DNA from: Zemynaea arenosa
GTDB lineage: Bacteria; Pseudomonadota; Gammaproteobacteria; Burkholderiales; Burkholderiaceae_D
Length of the DNA stretch: 64,000 nt
Direction: 5' to 3'
Assembly: GCF_004614185.1 (NCBI RefSeq)
Contig: NZ_SPVF01000252.1
Coordinates: 40,121-104,120, forward strand
The notes beneath the pieces were generated by a model. The model ran no database searches and had not been told where the DNA came from. It was given only the letters and a program-made list of their open reading frames with translations. How positions within the stretch are numbered: position 1 is the first letter of the stretch; every line of letters begins with the position of its first letter. Made by a program: the position numbers and the translations under genes. Positions 51,320 through 60,729 of the stretch are shown here, in pieces.

Positions 51320-52417
51320 ATGGTGATCGCAAGTAAGGCAGGCGCACGCGGATGGCGCGGCGAATTGCAGCGCATCCTCGTGCAGCACAATGAACGTCAC
51401 GCCGATCGCGAGAAAGGAGTCTCGCATCGCACCCGGGAAGCGCGGGCACTGGGGCTCTTCCGGTGCTTTCGGCTGCTGCACCAGCTGGGATACCGGATCA
51501 ATCCCACCGCCCTCGGAGGCCGACACGTGAAGGCACTGGTCCGATACTGGACCGCGGAATCGACGGCGGCCATGGACGGCGTTCCGAGCGCGAACGCGCG
51601 CCAAGGACCGCTAAGCGCGGCCTACATACAACAGCAACTCAGCCACCTTCGGGTATTTGCGCGTTGGATTGGCAAGCCTGGACTTGTGCTGTCCGCGGAG
51701 CGCTATGTGAACGACAGAGCGCTGGTGACACGCCGCTACGCTGCCACACGCGATAAGTCCTGGTCGGGCAACACGGTCGACATCCACGCCGTTCTCAGGC
51801 AGGTAGGTGAGATTGACGAGTACGTGGGACTCCAGCTGCACCTCATGCTGGCGTTTGGGCTTCGCAGAAAGGAGGCAGTCATGTTCTGCCCCTCTGTGGC
51901 GGAGGTACCAGCGCACGCCCTGCCGCTGCAGTATCAGGGAACGGAGATCTTCCTATCATTCCTGCGCGTCAGGCGCGGCACCAAAGGAGGCCGTCTGCGC
52001 TACGTCGCTGTGCGCACGCCTTTTCAGCTGGAAGCGCTGGAGTTGGCACGCCGATTCATCCGCCATGAGTCAGGTCATATCGGCCGCCCTGGCCTGACCC
52101 TGAAGCAAAGCTTGGATCGTTTCAGCTACGTCATGCGCACAGTCGGCGTCTCGAAACGAAGTCTCGGCGTGACTGCACACGGTTTGCGGCACCAGTTCGC
52201 GGCGGACCTCTACTTCGAACTGACCCATGTCCACCCACCGGTGCGGGGCGGCGCACCGTGGCTCGACCCGGAGACACGGCGCCTGGCTTATCTCGAAGTC
52301 GCGCGGCAGCTTGGCCACAACCGCCCCCAGATCAGCGGCGCATACCTCGGTGCTGCAACTGGACGCACCATTTCATCACCTGCCAACGAAGGAGACCATC
52401 ATGCTCGCCACTCGTGA
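51320..52417 (+). CDS. Tyrosine-recombinase-like protein (second recombinase)
   Basis: This 365-aa protein has an N-terminal helical region and a recombinase catalytic half: Arg in MLAFGLRRKEAVMF, the box VTAHGLRHQFAADLY, then ARQLGHNRPQISGAYLG with the candidate nucleophilic Tyr. All expected residues (R, H-x-x-R, H, Y) seem present. It is not next to an att-like site and is distinct from the integrase at 57338. It may act as a resolvase or have become a regulator. AAGGAGG precedes the ATG at 51320. Its end overlaps the next gene by 17 bases. Confidence 0.8.
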   Translation: MVIASKAGARGWRGELQRILVQHNERHADREKGVSHRTREARALGLFRCFRLLHQLGYRINPTALGGRHVKALVRYWTAESTAAMDGVPSANARQGPLSAAYIQQQLSHLRVFARWIGKPGLVLSAERYVNDRALVTRRYAATRDKSWSGNTVDIHAVLRQVGEIDEYVGLQLHLMLAFGLRRKEAVMFCPSVAEVPAHALPLQYQGTEIFLSFLRVRRGTKGGRLRYVAVRTPFQLEALELARRFIRHESGHIGRPGLTLKQSLDRFSYVMRTVGVSKRSLGVTAHGLRHQFAADLYFELTHVHPPVRGGAPWLDPETRRLAYLEVARQLGHNRPQISGAYLGAATGRTISSPANEGDHHARHS

Positions 52418-53216
52418 TCTATATCTCGGCGACCGCATCGTCCAGACACAGCACGTGCCTCTCAAGCTCTTCCCTGGGATGCTGCTGGAGCTGGAGGCGG
52501 CCGGAGTACCGGACTCGATTTGCCAGATCCTGCAAAGCACGCTGGCCGGCCGCCGAGGCTATGAAAGCCGCGGCATTGCCGTCGTCGAGGTTCACGCTGA
52601 CCAGGAGCCAGGTGTGCCGCCCGAGTGGCGCGTGTACCTGCCGCAGCTCTGGCTGCACATCAGAACGGACTTCAATCCAATCCGCTGGATGGCCGGTCAG
52701 GCTGCGGCTATCGTCGGCTCAACATTGGAAACTGGACTTCTGTTATCCGAGGGCGACGGTCTCTACGTAGTAAGCCTCCACGCTTCTCCTGAACGGGAGT
52801 TCACGGCGCGCCGCTGGCTCGCGGAACGCCTGGGCGACCAGGTCGTACGGCGCAAGCTGAACACACTGTCCCAACAGGCTCGAAATGCGACCAAAGAGCG
52901 CGACGTGGCACGCAAGCCTCCGGAGGAGTACGTTCGCCAGCTCGTGACCACCACCTTCCGGCTCGGCCCCTGTGAGCTGGATAGTTTCATTCCGGTCGTC
53001 GCGCGCAGGCTGCAAGAAGCTGCGCTGGATCTTCGCGAAGTAAGACTTGGCGCGTCGGCCCGACGGTCGGCCAACTTCGGCTCAAGCCAACGCGAAGAGA
53101 GAATGAAGCTCGCGGCGGCCCGGCGGTGGCTGACCGAGACTGCGACTCAGACGGGCATAGTGACTGCGATGTCCGATTTTCGCACATCTGATCAACCGCA
53201 AAAGGACTTGAATTAG
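52401..53216 (+). CDS. Hypothetical protein coupled to recombinase
   Basis: I do not recognise this 271-aa soluble protein. It has an N-terminal mixed region (LYLGDRIVQTQHVPLKLFPG), a central Trp-containing part and a long basic helical C-terminus (REERMKLAAARRWLTETATQ). The start lies inside the recombinase gene after AAGGAGA, so both are made together. A recombination-accessory role is possible from context. Confidence 0.65.
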   Translation: MLATRDLYLGDRIVQTQHVPLKLFPGMLLELEAAGVPDSICQILQSTLAGRRGYESRGIAVVEVHADQEPGVPPEWRVYLPQLWLHIRTDFNPIRWMAGQAAAIVGSTLETGLLLSEGDGLYVVSLHASPEREFTARRWLAERLGDQVVRRKLNTLSQQARNATKERDVARKPPEEYVRQLVTTTFRLGPCELDSFIPVVARRLQEAALDLREVRLGASARRSANFGSSQREERMKLAAARRWLTETATQTGIVTAMSDFRTSDQPQKDLN

Positions 53217-53292
53217 CGGTTCGCTGAGCACGTATCGGTCGCCGTTCGCCTTGAAGTACGCGGATCAGAGTGCAAGAATGGCCTTGCATTCC

Positions 53293-53550
53293 GCAGGAAT
53301 CGCTCCTGCATGCCATCGTGGCGACACGATGCCCTGGCTAGCCCAGGCGTTGCGCTCGTGACGCGCCTTCTCCGCTGATCGCCATGCCTTCAGCTTTCCC
53401 GACCGAGCGGTCCGTCGTTCGGGTATTTCATCCGGTGGTCAGGTGACCGGCCTCCGATGCAAACACTGTGCGTGTTTGTCCTTCCAGGTCCTGCTCGCAG
53501 CATGAGCAGGACCATTCCATCCAGCCTTTGAGGGAACGATCGATGTTCCC
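53293..53550 (+). promoter_or_regulatory. Hairpin-train leader C
   Basis: Seven stems in 258 bases precede the gene at 53602: GCAGGA/TCCTGC (53293-53309), CATCGTG/CACGATG (53314-53331), CCTGG/CCAGG (53333-53347), CCGAGCG/CGTTCGG with one G-T pair (53403-53422), GGTCA/TGACC (53437-53448), the 10-base stem GGTCCTGCTC/GAGCAGGACC (53487-53513) and GGGAAC/GTTCCC (53532-53550). The G-T pair fits an RNA read rightward. No protein frame of its own was credible between 53217 and 53601. Confidence 0.55.
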
Positions 53551-53601
53551 CCAAGGGCGCACCGGCGTTCCCTTCGATTTTTTTGACTGAAGGAGAACGT
53601 C

Positions 53602-54075
53602 ATGTCCGACAATCGTCGAGAAGAAAGTGGCAATCCGCGTCCGCGAGCCCGTCGCACGGCTGTGGACCTCGAAGAGGATCGCACCTGGAGTAGTTTTTAC
53701 CGCCAGGTGACCGATCCAACGGTCGCAGCGGATCTCGTCCAATACCTGGACGCGCATCCGACGCTGCGTGACCGCTGTCCGGGCCTCTACATTAAAGCCA
53801 AGCAATCCATCCGGCACGGGCATGAACGCACGGCTCGGGTACGTCGAGTTGCACACGCTGTCAGTCTCGCCGCGTCGTGGCTGTTCGTGAGGCCGATAGG
53901 CGTGGCGGCAGCGATGGTCCGCGTCGTCGGACGGGTCGCACTGGAGACTCTGCCCTCCGAACGCCGCAGCCGCTCCGCACCTGCAGTGAGGCCGGCTCAA
54001 TTCGTTATGACTGGCCATGCGGAGCAACCGGCACCGCAACAGGCATCGCCTGAGGTGGTGGAACGTACGGGTTAG
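53602..54075 (+). CDS. Hypothetical protein with membrane-associated region
   Basis: This 157-aa protein has a very basic N-terminus (RPRARRTAVDLEEDRTWSSF), a helical middle part and a moderately hydrophobic stretch (AHAVSLAASWLFVRPIGVAAAMV). The family is unknown. A strong GAAGGAG site precedes the ATG at 53602, after the hairpin train. It converges with the gene at 54072. Confidence 0.65.
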   Translation: MSDNRREESGNPRPRARRTAVDLEEDRTWSSFYRQVTDPTVAADLVQYLDAHPTLRDRCPGLYIKAKQSIRHGHERTARVRRVAHAVSLAASWLFVRPIGVAAAMVRVVGRVALETLPSERRSRSAPAVRPAQFVMTGHAEQPAPQQASPEVVERTG

Positions 54076-54299
54076 TTCGAGTTCGATTCGCCTTCGGTCA
54101 GGCGCTTCATCGCTCCGTCGATGGAGCGCCTGCGCCGGCGGCAGTCTGCGGTCTCGCCAGGGTAATGCTCTTTGGCCAGGCGGACAAACTCGATCAGCTC
54201 TGCGACCGAGCCAATCTCCACCGGCTCGAAACCCGTCGCCGCTCGCAACAGCTCAACGTCAAGTTCGCTCAGTCGAATGGTGTCTCCGAATTTCAGCAT
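54072..54299 (-). CDS. Small hypothetical protein
   Basis: This 75-aa acidic protein (KFGDTIRLSELDVELLRAATG, then SVAELIEFVRLAKEHYPGE) has a basic C-terminal helix (CRRRRRSIDGAMKRL). I do not recognise it. The ATG at 54299 has AGGGG upstream. It is convergent with the previous gene, overlapping its stop by four bases, and divergent from the next gene. Confidence 0.5.
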   Translation of the reverse strand: MLKFGDTIRLSELDVELLRAATGFEPVEIGSVAELIEFVRLAKEHYPGETADCRRRRRSIDGAMKRLTEGESNSN

Positions 54300-54361
54300 C
54301 GCGATCCCCTGCAATTTGTATCCGCCGCACGTCAGCGACGGGCTCAGCCAACGGAGGCCGT

Positions 54362-54883
54362 ATGGACCCGACGAATAGTTCCAACGCCCACGCGGCCGTG
54401 AACTGCAGTGCCGAATTCATAGCTCTGGTACGGACGCCCGCTGGCAAACGATTGGTGATGCGTGATGGCAGCCGATTTATCCGAACCGATCGATTTTGCG
54501 ACGGCTTCTGCAACCTGCGGACCGGCCACATTTGTTCAGCACATGCACTGATTTCAAACCATGGTGGATGCATCACGCACCCCGCCAATTTTCCACCGGA
54601 GGACCAAATGCGCAACGAAGATGAACTTCGCGACATACAAGACACCGTCAATCTCTACAACGATGGCGTCGCCGCTTCTGAGGCCGGGCGCCCGATGGTC
54701 CTGTCGGCGCGCATTGACGCCTTCACTCAAGGGAATTTCGACTGCCGCTGCGACTGCGCGGAACCGCCCCTCGCTTTCCTGGAGGTGCCGGAACTGCTGG
54801 CCGAATGGTATCGCGGCTATCGCAGCGCCCTGCCCGCGGCATTACCGGAGAGCGCGGGCAAGACGGAAGGCGTCCGCTCGTGA
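54362..54883 (+). CDS. Hypothetical protein, possibly with internal start
   Basis: This 173-aa protein has an N-terminal part (ALVRTPAGKRLVMRDGSRFI) with several Cys (RFCDGFCNLRTGHICSAH) and an acidic C-terminal part. GGAGG precedes both the ATG at 54362 and an in-frame ATG at 54608, so a short form of 91 aa (RNEDELRDIQDTVNLYNDG onward) may also be made. No family is recognised. Confidence 0.55.
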   Translation: MDPTNSSNAHAAVNCSAEFIALVRTPAGKRLVMRDGSRFIRTDRFCDGFCNLRTGHICSAHALISNHGGCITHPANFPPEDQMRNEDELRDIQDTVNLYNDGVAASEAGRPMVLSARIDAFTQGNFDCRCDCAEPPLAFLEVPELLAEWYRGYRSALPAALPESAGKTEGVRS

Positions 54884-54907
54884 CGACCACAGAAATCATG
54901 AATCTCA

Positions 54908-54989
54908 CCCAGCCTAACCTGGGTTCTTCCCCCCCCGAATCGGGATGCGCGCATCCCGTTAGGGGGATGCCATGTGTTCTAGCGACATG
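54908..54989 (+). promoter_or_regulatory. Hairpin-train leader D
   Basis: Three stems in 82 bases: CCCAG/CTGGG (54908-54923), CGGGATGC/GCATCCCG (54941-54958) and CATGT/ACATG (54971-54989), just before the ribosome site of the gene at 55001. The middle palindrome shares the core GGGATGC/GCATCCC with one in leader A, at nearly the same distance (about 40 bases) from the start codon. Confidence 0.5.
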
Positions 54990-55000
54990 TGGAGATCATC

Positions 55001-55243
55001 ATGGTGAAGTTCACATTCAACAGGAAGGCCCGTGCCACAGCGATCGCGGCCATTAAGAAGCTTGAGACCGGCTCCTTTATGAGCGCAGTGCTGGGTGCGT
55101 TCGGTGCCAACCCCAGGGTGACGGCCGTGGCGGCCTTGGCGGTATTTATCCTCTGCAGGATCGGGGAGACCGTGATCGCCGGTATTGTCGATCACCCAGA
55201 CGGCACGCCTGAGCATGTGGCGGGCGATGACGACATGCCGTGA
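55001..55243 (+). CDS. Small membrane protein
   Basis: This 80-aa protein has a basic N-terminus (KFTFNRKARATAIAAIKKLE), one membrane helix (VTAVAALAVFILCRIGETVIAGI) and an acidic tail. The family is unknown. GGAG precedes the ATG at 55001. A strong stem-loop follows at 55250. Confidence 0.6.
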   Translation: MVKFTFNRKARATAIAAIKKLETGSFMSAVLGAFGANPRVTAVAALAVFILCRIGETVIAGIVDHPDGTPEHVAGDDDMP

Positions 55244-55249
55244 AGTGCA

Positions 55250-55278
55250 GCGCGACCGGACGGAAAAGCCGGTCGCGC
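55250..55278 (+). terminator. Strong stem-loop after small membrane gene
   Basis: GCGCGACCGG and CCGGTCGCGC form a perfect 10-base stem with a 9-base loop, seven bases after the stop at 55243. No T-run follows, so it may stabilise or end the transcript only in part. Confidence 0.6.
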
Positions 55279-55336
55279 TCCGCTTGCATTCAGTTGGGAT
55301 CTCGTTAGACTAAAACCTTCATGACGGAGGCGCACA

Positions 55337-55444
55337 ATGGCTTTGACAATCGGACTGCTTATCTTTGACGCAGCCGCAGCTTTGGCGGTCGTGCTGCTGA
55401 CACTAGGTTGCGTGCGCGGGGCACGAGCGGAGCGGGGACACTAA
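55337..55444 (+). CDS. 35-aa single-span membrane peptide
   Basis: A short frame encodes a peptide with one hydrophobic stretch (TIGLLIFDAAAALAVVLLTLG) and a basic end (VRGARAERGH). GGAGG lies seven bases before the ATG and a rho-independent terminator starts 22 bases after the stop, so it has the parts of an independent gene. Its function is unknown. Confidence 0.5.
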   Translation: MALTIGLLIFDAAAALAVVLLTLGCVRGARAERGH

Positions 55445-55461
55445 GGAAGTTTTTTGAGTCC

Positions 55462-56682
55462 CTAGACGGCGCATTCATTGGATGCGCCGTTTTCATTTCG
55501 CGCTATCGGCAGAGTGTCCCTGTGTGGCAGTGGCGGAGCTGGCTGGTCCAATTGCCAGATCCAGCTTCCCTCAGCAACTTTGCGTTTTCGTTCGATATCC
55601 GCCTGATCGGCCCATGGATCGATGACGTGAAGAGGTACCGGTTCAGGCCCAGCATCGAGAAGCACGAAGTTTGGCAGTTGTGTCCATGAACTCGCGTCAT
55701 ATCGCAGCGGCTTGTAGAAAGTACGCTCACCACTAACAAGTCTGTCATGCAAATCCAGCTCAAAGCTACCGGCGATCGGAATCCAGCTTTTCGTGGTGAG
55801 GACCAATGCGCACGACTCGATCCGTATTTCCTGACCCGTTCCGTCGGAGATAACAGCAGCCAAGAGAACTCTCACTGCGAGGCCAGCATCGAGCGCTTCC
55901 AGCGCGCCGCGGAACCGAACTGTCGCTAGTTTCCAAGTCTTTTCTTCGACCAGGATCGGGCGTTCCGGCATGTGCTTCAACCACACCCGCCGCAACAGAT
56001 TGCCGGGCTCACTGTGCTTCAGCTCACCGACCAGTACCGCTCGTGGACTCTGGATCCCGTTCCGATGCAACAGCGCACGCACACGGTGGCGTCGCCGCTC
56101 AAGCACTTCCAACTTGCGCTTCGGGTCATACGTCTCGGGGATGAACAGCACATCCGATAGCGAGTGGCCCTTGATGCGAAAGTTGGCTGCGGCCTTCTCG
56201 ATTTCACGCTGCAGGTAATGATACGGACGTTGGCTGGGCGGAGACCAACGGTTGATCTGGGCGTGATCGATAAGCAAGTGAAGGAGCGCTGTAAGTGTGA
56301 AAGGCCGTGGACGCCGCGTAGCGTCGCCAGCATGCGCGCTCTCACTGCGCCCTGGCGACGCACCGCGCGACATCAGAGAGAACTTAACCAAGACATCAAA
56401 TCGCCCGTCGGCACCTGCCCGAATAGCTTCATGCTCACCCTCTTGCTCAGTAAGGAACGAAGGACATTGAGGCTCATGCTGGCGCCCGGTCCCGGGCATG
56501 CATTTCACGACATACCGCTCATAGCGCGCGATGTACATTTCGACCCCGGCCTCGCGGCACAAGCACCGTGGCCGGACACCGGCCTCGTAAGCCTGGGCCA
56601 GAGCGGCCTGCAGGTCTTTATCGCTGATCGCAATTACACCGCTCGGCAAGAGCAGCCTCTGTGCTTGGTCACGCATGATCAT
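55462..56682 (-). CDS. DUF1173 family protein
   Basis: This 406-aa protein fits the DUF1173 family of conjugative elements: RPRCLCREAGVEMYIARYERYVVKCMPGTGRQHEPQCPSF-type Cys/His pattern near the start (CLC at 39-41, CMPGT, HEPQC), which may bind zinc. FTLTALLHLLIDHAQINRW and HSLSDVLFIPETYD follow. Its role is unknown; it is common in ICE accessory regions. It is read toward the small membrane-peptide gene and its 3' end overlaps a terminator. Confidence 0.8.
   Translation of the reverse strand: MIMRDQAQRLLLPSGVIAISDKDLQAALAQAYEAGVRPRCLCREAGVEMYIARYERYVVKCMPGTGRQHEPQCPSFLTEQEGEHEAIRAGADGRFDVLVKFSLMSRGASPGRSESAHAGDATRRPRPFTLTALLHLLIDHAQINRWSPPSQRPYHYLQREIEKAAANFRIKGHSLSDVLFIPETYDPKRKLEVLERRRHRVRALLHRNGIQSPRAVLVGELKHSEPGNLLRRVWLKHMPERPILVEEKTWKLATVRFRGALEALDAGLAVRVLLAAVISDGTGQEIRIESCALVLTTKSWIPIAGSFELDLHDRLVSGERTFYKPLRYDASSWTQLPNFVLLDAGPEPVPLHVIDPWADQADIERKRKVAEGSWIWQLDQPAPPLPHRDTLPIARNENGASNECAV
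55466..55498 (+). terminator. Rho-independent terminator
   Basis: ACGGCGCAT and ATGCGCCGT form a 9-base stem with a 7-base loop, followed by a T-rich run (TTTCATTT). It ends the short gene at 55337 and overlaps the last codons of the convergent DUF1173 gene. Confidence 0.8.
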
Positions 56683-56863
56683 GTTCCTCCATTGTCAGGA
56701 GCACGGTACGGCGCCGCCCTTCCGGCAAGCAGGAACGTCGGTCGAACCTGCACAGGAATTGGGTGTGAAAATGTGGACCGAGTCAGGGAGGTATTTTCCG
56801 TTGATACGGACGGAGGCCAACCATATCCTCAGCGCGTGATAAACCCTGTTGAGGAGCCAAACC

Positions 56864-57082
56864 GTGAGCGATGACACCACATCAAACAGCCCTGGGCGGC
56901 TGCTAAAACTAAAGGACGTGGTGGAACGGTGCGCTCTTTCGCGCACGTCCATTTATGCCAAGATCAAAGCCGGCACGTTCCCGCGTCAGATCGTCATTTC
57001 CGTGAAGGCTGTCGCCTGGTTGGAGACAGAGATCGACGACTGGATTCGAGCCAACCTCGCCGCACGCGACGGCCGGCAGTGA
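56864..57082 (+). CDS. AlpA-family regulator / excisionase-like protein
   Basis: This 72-aa protein is a MerR-like winged helix of the AlpA family: GRLLKLKDVVERCALSRTSIYAKIKAGTFPRQI, then WLETEIDDWI. AlpA-type proteins usually regulate integrase expression or act as excision directionality factors. The GTG at 56864 has GAGGAG upstream. Its location close to the integrase fits an excision role. Confidence 0.85.
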   Translation: MSDDTTSNSPGRLLKLKDVVERCALSRTSIYAKIKAGTFPRQIVISVKAVAWLETEIDDWIRANLAARDGRQ

Positions 57083-57096
57083 CATCAATTATGCAA

Positions 57097-57345
57097 TCAG
57101 TCACGGTAACCGTGAGAGCTCAGAACCTGCGACATGTGCGCGCCTTCCCACGATCCCGGCCTCGTCGCCGTCATCGCCAGATCTTCAGCCAACATGCCAA
57201 GCGCACTTTCAATCGTCAGCTTGCCATGCGAGGTGGCGCCAGCCCGAGCGGCATCGACCTGATTGCATTGGCGTACCACTTCGCGAAGGACGTAATAAAT
57301 GTTGGCGTCGATTCGCAGCGTGATCGTTTTTGTCAGCCTATTCAT
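57097..57345 (-). CDS. Small ribbon-helix-helix-like protein overlapping int
   Basis: This 82-aa protein starts NRLTKTITLRIDANIYYVLREVV, which looks like the beta-strand plus helix of a ribbon-helix-helix DNA-binding protein. It overlaps the end of the integrase gene by eight bases and has GGGAGG upstream, so it is co-translated with it. A role in integration control is plausible. Confidence 0.55.
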   Translation of the reverse strand: MNRLTKTITLRIDANIYYVLREVVRQCNQVDAARAGATSHGKLTIESALGMLAEDLAMTATRPGSWEGAHMSQVLSSHGYRD

Positions 57346-58642
57346 GAGCACCTCCCGATTTCAGCCCCAAGGACAATTGAGAAAACGGCGTCAGAATCTC
57401 CTTCTGGCTGGGTGCCCTCGCGTGCGCGCTGACCGCGTCCAGGTAGTCGGCCCAGTCCTGCATCATCTTGCGGCGCTCGCGCATGTAAGCAGCGCGGTCA
57501 TACGTATCCATAAGCTTGTCGTCGAACTTGTGGGCCAGTTGCCGATCGACCGTCTCATGCCGGTAGTTGAGCTGCTCTTTCAACGTCGACATCGCTAGTG
57601 TCCGGAACCCGTGACCAGTCATTTCGTGCTTGTACCCCATTCGCTCCAGAACTTTCAGGATCGTGTTTTCGCTCATGAAACGGTGTTCATCTTTTTCGTT
57701 GGGGAACAAATACGGACAGTGCCCAGTCAGCTTGTGCAGCTCCATCAGGAGCTCCTTCACCTGGCGCGAGGGACAAACATCGTGGTCGGCCTCGGACGGG
57801 TTCACCCTTCGTCGGCCCATCTTCATACGGTGCGCGGGGATGACCCAGTCGAGCGTGTCCAGCGGTATTTCCGACCAAGGCGTCTCAATTAATTCACTGG
57901 TTCGCACGAAGGTGAGCATCATCAGCCGCACGGCAATGCGGGTCGTCTTCTTCATCCTCGCTTCGTTCGACTCCAGTGCGATCAAGAAATCGGGAAGCTG
58001 ATCGACCGTAATTGCGGCAAAGTGACCAGTCGTTTTCGGTCGCAAAGCTTTGCGAACCGGAGTCGCGGGGTTACCGGTGACATAAGTACACGAAGCGGCA
58101 TAGTCAAAGATTCGCGCGCAATTCGCCAGATTGCGACGGGCGACTTCGAGTGCACCTCGTTCCTCGATCTTCCGGATCGCTGCAAGGACGTCCCGGCCGG
58201 TGACCTCCGCGACGGGCAGGCTACCGAACTCAGGAAAAATATCGGTTTCCAGGCGACGTAGGATATCGGCCGCCGTGTCCGGCTGCCAGCGGGACTCAAA
58301 GATCGTGTGCCACTCCCGGGCGACACTTTCAAACGTCATCGATTCATCCTGCTGGCGAGCCAAACGGCGAGGCAACTCAGCGGGGTCGCGGCCAGCTCGA
58401 ATCTCCGCACGGGCGGCCACGGCCTTCTCGCGAGCCTGGACGAGACCGACCTCGGGGTACGGACCGAACGTCAGGCGGTTCTCGCGACCGTCTGGACGAC
58501 GATACTTGAGCCTCCAGATTTTCGATCCTGTCGGCATGATTTCAATGTAGAGACCATGACCGTCAACCAGCCGTTCAGGCCGGTCCTTGATCTTGGCGCG
58601 GCGGATCTGCAGATCCGTCAAAGGGGGGACGCGTTTAGGCAT
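57338..58642 (-). CDS. int: Site-specific tyrosine integrase (P4/DUF4102 type)
   Basis: This 434-aa protein has the N-terminal DUF4102 arm-binding domain (LTDLQIRRAKIKDRPERLVDGHGLYIEI), a core-binding domain and the catalytic domain with Arg in LTFVRTSELIETPW, the box TGHGFRTLAMS and the Tyr in YDRAAYMRERRKMM. In the H-x-x-R box the second His-type position is occupied as in P4 integrases. It should catalyse integration into the 3' end of the adjacent tRNA-Ser, 188 bases upstream of its start. An AlpA-like gene lies nearby. Confidence 0.93.
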   Translation of the reverse strand: MPKRVPPLTDLQIRRAKIKDRPERLVDGHGLYIEIMPTGSKIWRLKYRRPDGRENRLTFGPYPEVGLVQAREKAVAARAEIRAGRDPAELPRRLARQQDESMTFESVAREWHTIFESRWQPDTAADILRRLETDIFPEFGSLPVAEVTGRDVLAAIRKIEERGALEVARRNLANCARIFDYAASCTYVTGNPATPVRKALRPKTTGHFAAITVDQLPDFLIALESNEARMKKTTRIAVRLMMLTFVRTSELIETPWSEIPLDTLDWVIPAHRMKMGRRRVNPSEADHDVCPSRQVKELLMELHKLTGHCPYLFPNEKDEHRFMSENTILKVLERMGYKHEMTGHGFRTLAMSTLKEQLNYRHETVDRQLAHKFDDKLMDTYDRAAYMRERRKMMQDWADYLDAVSAHARAPSQKEILTPFSQLSLGLKSGGAHE

Positions 58643-58760
58643 TTTGGGGGCATGCTCCTATCAAAAGTCACGATACTCCCAGGGGGTATGTCCAAACGTG
58701 CCACCAAACAGACCCCGAAGAAGTGTGGATCTAGGCGGCCCCATCAGGATGAGGTAGAAC

Positions 58761-58796
58761 AAAAAACCCGCTGTCTCAGAGGGAGATCAGCGGGTT
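58761..58796 (-). terminator. Rho-independent terminator between tRNA-Ser and int
   Basis: On the minus strand AACCCGCTG and CAGCGGGTT form a perfect stem followed by TTTTTT. It would stop tRNA-Ser transcription before it enters the element, so tRNA expression does not drive int. It lies on the element side of the expected crossover. Confidence 0.85.
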
Positions 58797-58828
58797 CCTT
58801 GTCGAGGCTGGATGGCCTCGGATGCAAT

Positions 58829-58921
<93 letters not shown>

Positions 58922-59003
58922 AGGTACTGCAGCAACGGTGGTCACCGTCGGAAGACCAAGATTATAGCAGCCTTGGCCGAAAATGGAAGGGCAAACTCAG
59001 CAA

Positions 59004-60365
<1,362 letters not shown>

Positions 60366-60412
60366 TCACAGACACCGGCCGCTTTCCTCGGCCTTGCTGC
60401 AAGGGGCCGGGA

Positions 60413-60598
60413 TTACTCGGCGGCGCTCAGGCGCTTGGCGTGCACGACCACGGTCGGGATGCTGGTGTCGATCTTCTGCACGACCGGGGCCTTGGCGACG
60501 TGCGGAGCGACCGGAACAGCGGCGCTGGCATAGGTGGCGACCACGGTCAGGGTGGCGGCGACGAGGAACAGGCCTTCGAGGTTTTTCAGGGTTTTCAT
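60413..60598 (-). CDS. Small exported protein
   Basis: This 61-aa protein has a signal-like hydrophobic segment (LEGLFLVAATLTVVATYASA) and a short Val-rich mature part (VVQKIDTSIPTVVVHAKRL). AAGGAG precedes the ATG at 60598. The family is unknown; it belongs to the host chromosome. Confidence 0.6.
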   Translation of the reverse strand: MKTLKNLEGLFLVAATLTVVATYASAAVPVAPHVAKAPVVQKIDTSIPTVVVHAKRLSAAE

Positions 60599-60729
60599 GA
60601 CAGTCTCCTTCAGGGGAATCGGGTTCAAATGTGCTTCGGTATGGTGGTACTGTACCGAGCCGCATCGCCCTTCTCCATCGGGTTGCGACGGACTGTCAAA
60701 AACGCGGAATGAAACGCGCAGACGCTGGA

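Noticed and set aside
54941..54958. Palindrome as a rho-independent terminator of the upstream gene
   Set aside because: No T-run follows on the plus strand and it lies close to the ribosome site of the next gene, so a regulatory role is more likely.
57338..58642. Integrase as belonging to a cryptic prophage
   Set aside because: No phage structural or lysis genes are present, while a full conjugation system is.
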